The translations under genes and the position numbers were made by a program. A model generated the notes under the pieces. The model had not been told where the DNA came from. It saw only the letters and a list, made by a program, of their open reading frames with translations, and did not search any database. From contig URIZ01000013.1 in the NCBI GenBank assembly GCA_900548005.1, positions 1 through 56,220 on the forward strand: DNA of 56,220 nucleotides. Reading direction: 5' to 3'. The stretch is from an uncultured Eubacteriales bacterium (GTDB taxonomy: Bacteria > Bacillota > Clostridia > Christensenellales > CAG-917). Below, piece by piece: positions 54,157 to 56,220 of the stretch (the first letter of the stretch is position 1; each line of letters opens with the position of its first letter).

Positions 54157-55935
54157 ATGAAAAACAAAAAATTGACGATTTTGATTGCTTGTGTGCTTGT
54201 CGCTTGTCTGGCGGCGGTTTCGCTTGTCGCTTGCGACAGAAAAGGCGAGAGCGAAAGCGAAAAGAGAACTCGCGCGGCAAACAGCGTCGGTGCGGCTTTC
54301 ACAACGGGTGTAAACTCCGCGTGGGAGTGGGACTTGCAAGATAGCGACGTTGCCAAGGTGGAAAAACCCGGCGACTACGTCACTACAAGAAGTTGGACGG
54401 CTCTTATTTGCCAAGTGCTTGAAAAATCGTCCTTGCAAACGGGCAAAATCACCGCTTTGGCAAACGCTCTGCAATCAAAGGACGGCAAAGCGTTGCTTGC
54501 GGATTTCACGGCAAATGCCGAATTGCTTATTCCGTTGCTCAAACAAATAGGATTTACGCCGAGTGACGTTGCAAATCTCACCTACGATCTTCTTTGCGCG
54601 CTTGTGGACAAGGGTGCGGAAACTTTGTCTAGCATGCGTGACAGGCTCGTGTCCGTGCGCGAAGTTATGAAAAAGGATCAGACAATCGGCGATGGCGCAA
54701 TGAAAAACATCGCCGCTGCTATCGGCGCAACGGACGTTGCCGTGCAAAATTTTTCGCCCACCGCTCAAGAGAAAAAAGATATGCTCTTGGCATTTGACAA
54801 TGCAAAACAGCCGATGAACGAGCTTGTGTCTTTTGCATACAACATGTCGATCAACGCAATCACGGACGACTTGTATTCCAAGCTGTTTGACGGCAGCGGC
54901 GCGCTCGGATCGATAAGCCAAAGCGAGTTGCACACGCTTGTCAATTCGCTCCTTTCCAACGTCAACGCGCTCTCCGGCTCACTTGACGAGCAAAGCGTTG
55001 CAAAACTCAACGTCGCGCTCGGGCTTGTCATCGACAAGTTTGACTCAAACGCAATTTCGTCAAGCGTGTATGCGCAAATCGTCAAATACGCAAAATACGC
55101 GTATATGGTGGTGGACGTCATTCCGAGCGTGTGCGACGTGCTTATCGCAGGCGGCGACGTGCTTGCAAACGAGAGTTTCCTTGAAGACTTCATAGCCGTT
55201 GCAAAATCGTCCGCCACTTTGGATGAGAAAACTTGCACCGTCAACAAAGCCATATTGGCGGCTCGCGCGGCAAACGGCGTGCTTGGGGGTGATTCGTTCA
55301 CAAAAGAGCAGCTCGTTGCCGTCATAGAGAAAATGGGTGCGCAAGGCATACAGGAATATCAAAAAGCCACGCCGATTTTCGCACTCGATCTCGCGCTCAA
55401 CTTCTCATCGCTTGTGGACTCGCTCGAAGGCAGCGGCGAAAAGTGGAACGTGACGCACAAGGACGTTATGGACGAAGACACGCTTGCAACGGTTGCGTCT
55501 ACGGTGCTGTTCTTCAACAAAGGTTTTGACACGTTCAAGGAAACCTATCAAAAGTGGACAAAGGGCGAGGCGACGACGAACCAACTTGCAATGCAAGCAA
55601 GCATTTGCGGATTCGATTCTTTCCTTTCGGAAGGGCAAAGCAACAACTTCAACGTGCATACCCAGACGGATAAGTGGTACAACTACTACGTCACGACGGG
55701 GCTTGAAGCCGTCAACAGAAAAGTCGCCTCTTGCATGGAAAAAGTGGAGAAGGACTTGAAGGCGTTTGTGGAAGACTACTATGCGGACGGCTCGGATATG
55801 AAGGCGGCAATCAAGCAACTTGCGGATATGAGCATCGTAAGCCAAAATCTCACCGAAGAAGAGATTGACGGAACGTATATGCCGATTTTCAAGCGCAGCT
55901 GTATGCTTGGTTTCACCTTCTTGTTCCTGTTCTAA
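54157..55935 (+). CDS. Predicted helical lipoprotein, unknown function
   Basis: A 592-residue protein with a type II signal peptide (MKNKKLTILIACVLVACLAA) and lipobox LVAC (Cys at ~28). The mature part is rich in Ala/Ser/Asp/Lys and predicted almost wholly helical, with no repeat that I recognise and a hydrophobic C-terminal end (LGFTFLFLF). ATG 54157 follows GGTGAG; an upstream in-frame ATG at 54106 would place 17 basic residues before the signal peptide. It lies 55 bases after the ABC permease and may belong to the same operon, as an external partner of the exporter. The leader contains GC-rich TGCGGTCGCA / GCGCGCG stretches. Confidence 0.82.
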   Translation: MKNKKLTILIACVLVACLAAVSLVACDRKGESESEKRTRAANSVGAAFTTGVNSAWEWDLQDSDVAKVEKPGDYVTTRSWTALICQVLEKSSLQTGKITALANALQSKDGKALLADFTANAELLIPLLKQIGFTPSDVANLTYDLLCALVDKGAETLSSMRDRLVSVREVMKKDQTIGDGAMKNIAAAIGATDVAVQNFSPTAQEKKDMLLAFDNAKQPMNELVSFAYNMSINAITDDLYSKLFDGSGALGSISQSELHTLVNSLLSNVNALSGSLDEQSVAKLNVALGLVIDKFDSNAISSSVYAQIVKYAKYAYMVVDVIPSVCDVLIAGGDVLANESFLEDFIAVAKSSATLDEKTCTVNKAILAARAANGVLGGDSFTKEQLVAVIEKMGAQGIQEYQKATPIFALDLALNFSSLVDSLEGSGEKWNVTHKDVMDEDTLATVASTVLFFNKGFDTFKETYQKWTKGEATTNQLAMQASICGFDSFLSEGQSNNFNVHTQTDKWYNYYVTTGLEAVNRKVASCMEKVEKDLKAFVEDYYADGSDMKAAIKQLADMSIVSQNLTEEEIDGTYMPIFKRSCMLGFTFLFLF

Positions 55936-55963
55936 AAAGCGGAAACAACATTGCTTTTGTTGG

Positions 55964-55992
55964 TTGACAAAGGCGAAAATATAGTATAAAAT
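55964..55992 (+). promoter_or_regulatory. Orphan promoter
   Basis: TTGACA (55964-55969), 17 bases, TAAAAT (55987-55992); an overlapping TATAAA at 55985-55990 has a 15-base spacer. No reading frame with a ribosome binding site follows inside the window. Confidence 0.68.
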
Positions 55993-55998
55993 CGAAAT

Positions 55999-56150
55999 AG
56001 ATAAAAAATATCGAATCAAAAACGATGTCGGTTTGCAAAGACGGAGTGTAGGGTGCGCCCGAAACGATGGCAACAGGCAGACTGCAAGACGGAGTGTAAG
56101 AAGACCAATGCGCTTTTTTGACGCTACCGTTTTGCACGGTAGCGTTTCTT
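55999..56150 (+). ncRNA. Candidate small RNA between orphan promoter and terminator
   Basis: About 150 bases between the promoter at 55964-55992 and a strong terminator (56119-56150). It carries two copies of GACGGAGTGTA (56040-56050 and 56088-56098, offset 48) and the TGCGCCCGAAACG motif (56054-56066) shared with 26688-26700 and 27124-27136. No open frame has start signals. I do not recognise a known RNA family. The element may instead be part of a dispersed repeat. Confidence 0.45.
56119..56150 (+). terminator. Terminator of the orphan unit
   Basis: ACGCTACCG pairs with CGGTAGCGT around TTTTGCA, followed by TTCTTTTT: a 9-bp perfect stem and T run. Confidence 0.85.
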
Positions 56151-56165
56151 TTTGGGCGCAATTTT

Positions 56166-56220
56166 CTTATAAACGGTATGTGCAACTTCGAAGACGGAAC
56201 ACGAGCCGCAACGGCGGCGA
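56166..56220 (+). repeat. Dispersed repeat, second copy (continues past window end)
   Basis: These 55 bases match 26720-26774 with three substitutions, in the same orientation, and run off the end of the window. The block contains AGACGGAACACGAGCCGCAA. Confidence 0.9.

Noticed and set aside
56020..56110. Possible c-di-GMP or other known riboswitch in the orphan unit
   Set aside because: The GCAAAG-like pieces do not fit the conserved GEMM core or any other aptamer I can recall; kept only as an unclassified small RNA candidate.

Overview
This window looks like a chromosomal segment of a spore-forming member of the Firmicutes, class Clostridia. The rRNA genes are Clostridia-like, most genes have AGGAGG-type ribosome binding sites, dipicolinate synthase genes are present, and there is an FMN riboswitch, a YkvI-type protein, a DUF4364 protein and a bacterial V-type ATPase. 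A gut-type uncultured lineage (for example Christensenellales-like) is plausible, but I cannot place it from memory of rRNA alone. The left end lies inside 16S rRNA, as contigs that break in rRNA operons often do.

Layout. 1-5100: partial 16S, tRNA-less spacer, 23S, 5S and a second diverged copy of the 5S 3' end plus terminator. 5.3-11.6 kb: MATE exporter, small lipoprotein, dipicolinate synthase pair dpaA-dpaB (minus strand, sigma-K-like promoter), a P-loop ATPase and a PlsC-like acyltransferase with a zinc ribbon. 11.7-16.7 kb: a 1668-residue BspA-like leucine-rich-repeat lipoprotein. 16.8-18.8 kb: asd-dapA operon (minus). 18.9-22.5 kb: an uncharacterised three-gene operon (membrane protein with a Lys tail, TPR protein, protein with a Cys/Asp/His tail). 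22.5-26.5 kb: YkvI-like protein, malic enzyme and two-subunit class I fumarase (divergent). 26.5-27.2 kb: dispersed intergenic repeats. 27.2-28.1 kb: FMN riboswitch and riboflavin ECF S component. 28.3-28.9 kb: DUF4364 protein. 29.2-39.7 kb: a 3497-residue surface protein with YDG/MBG-type repeats. 40.0-49.1 kb: rpiB and a nine-gene V-ATPase operon. 49.2-56.2 kb: DUF3737 protein, QueH, an ABC exporter pair, a lipoprotein, and a possible small RNA embedded in the same dispersed repeat seen at 26.7 kb.

How the genes work together. asd and dapA supply tetrahydrodipicolinate precursor, and DpaAB converts the DapA product to dipicolinic acid for the spore core. In Bacillus subtilis these genes sit in one operon; here they are split into two. 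The fumarase and malic enzyme form a divergent malate node between fumarate and pyruvate. The V-ATPase K subunit keeps the Na+-binding residues known from Enterococcus hirae, suggesting a sodium-coupled membrane economy. The two very large secreted proteins, the small lipoproteins and the ABC exporter point to an elaborate cell surface.

The most unusual signals are: several genes whose start codon lies only 4-7 bases after a promoter -10 box (predicted leaderless mRNAs); compensatory base changes between the two 5S terminators; a base-composition break inside the giant surface protein; operator-like palindromes immediately after -10 boxes; a Shine-Dalgarno sequence built into the FMN riboswitch terminator; and a promoter-terminator unit without a gene at the right end. 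I found no CRISPR array, transposase, integrase, phage gene or tRNA. No single clearly new multi-gene defence or mobile system is visible.
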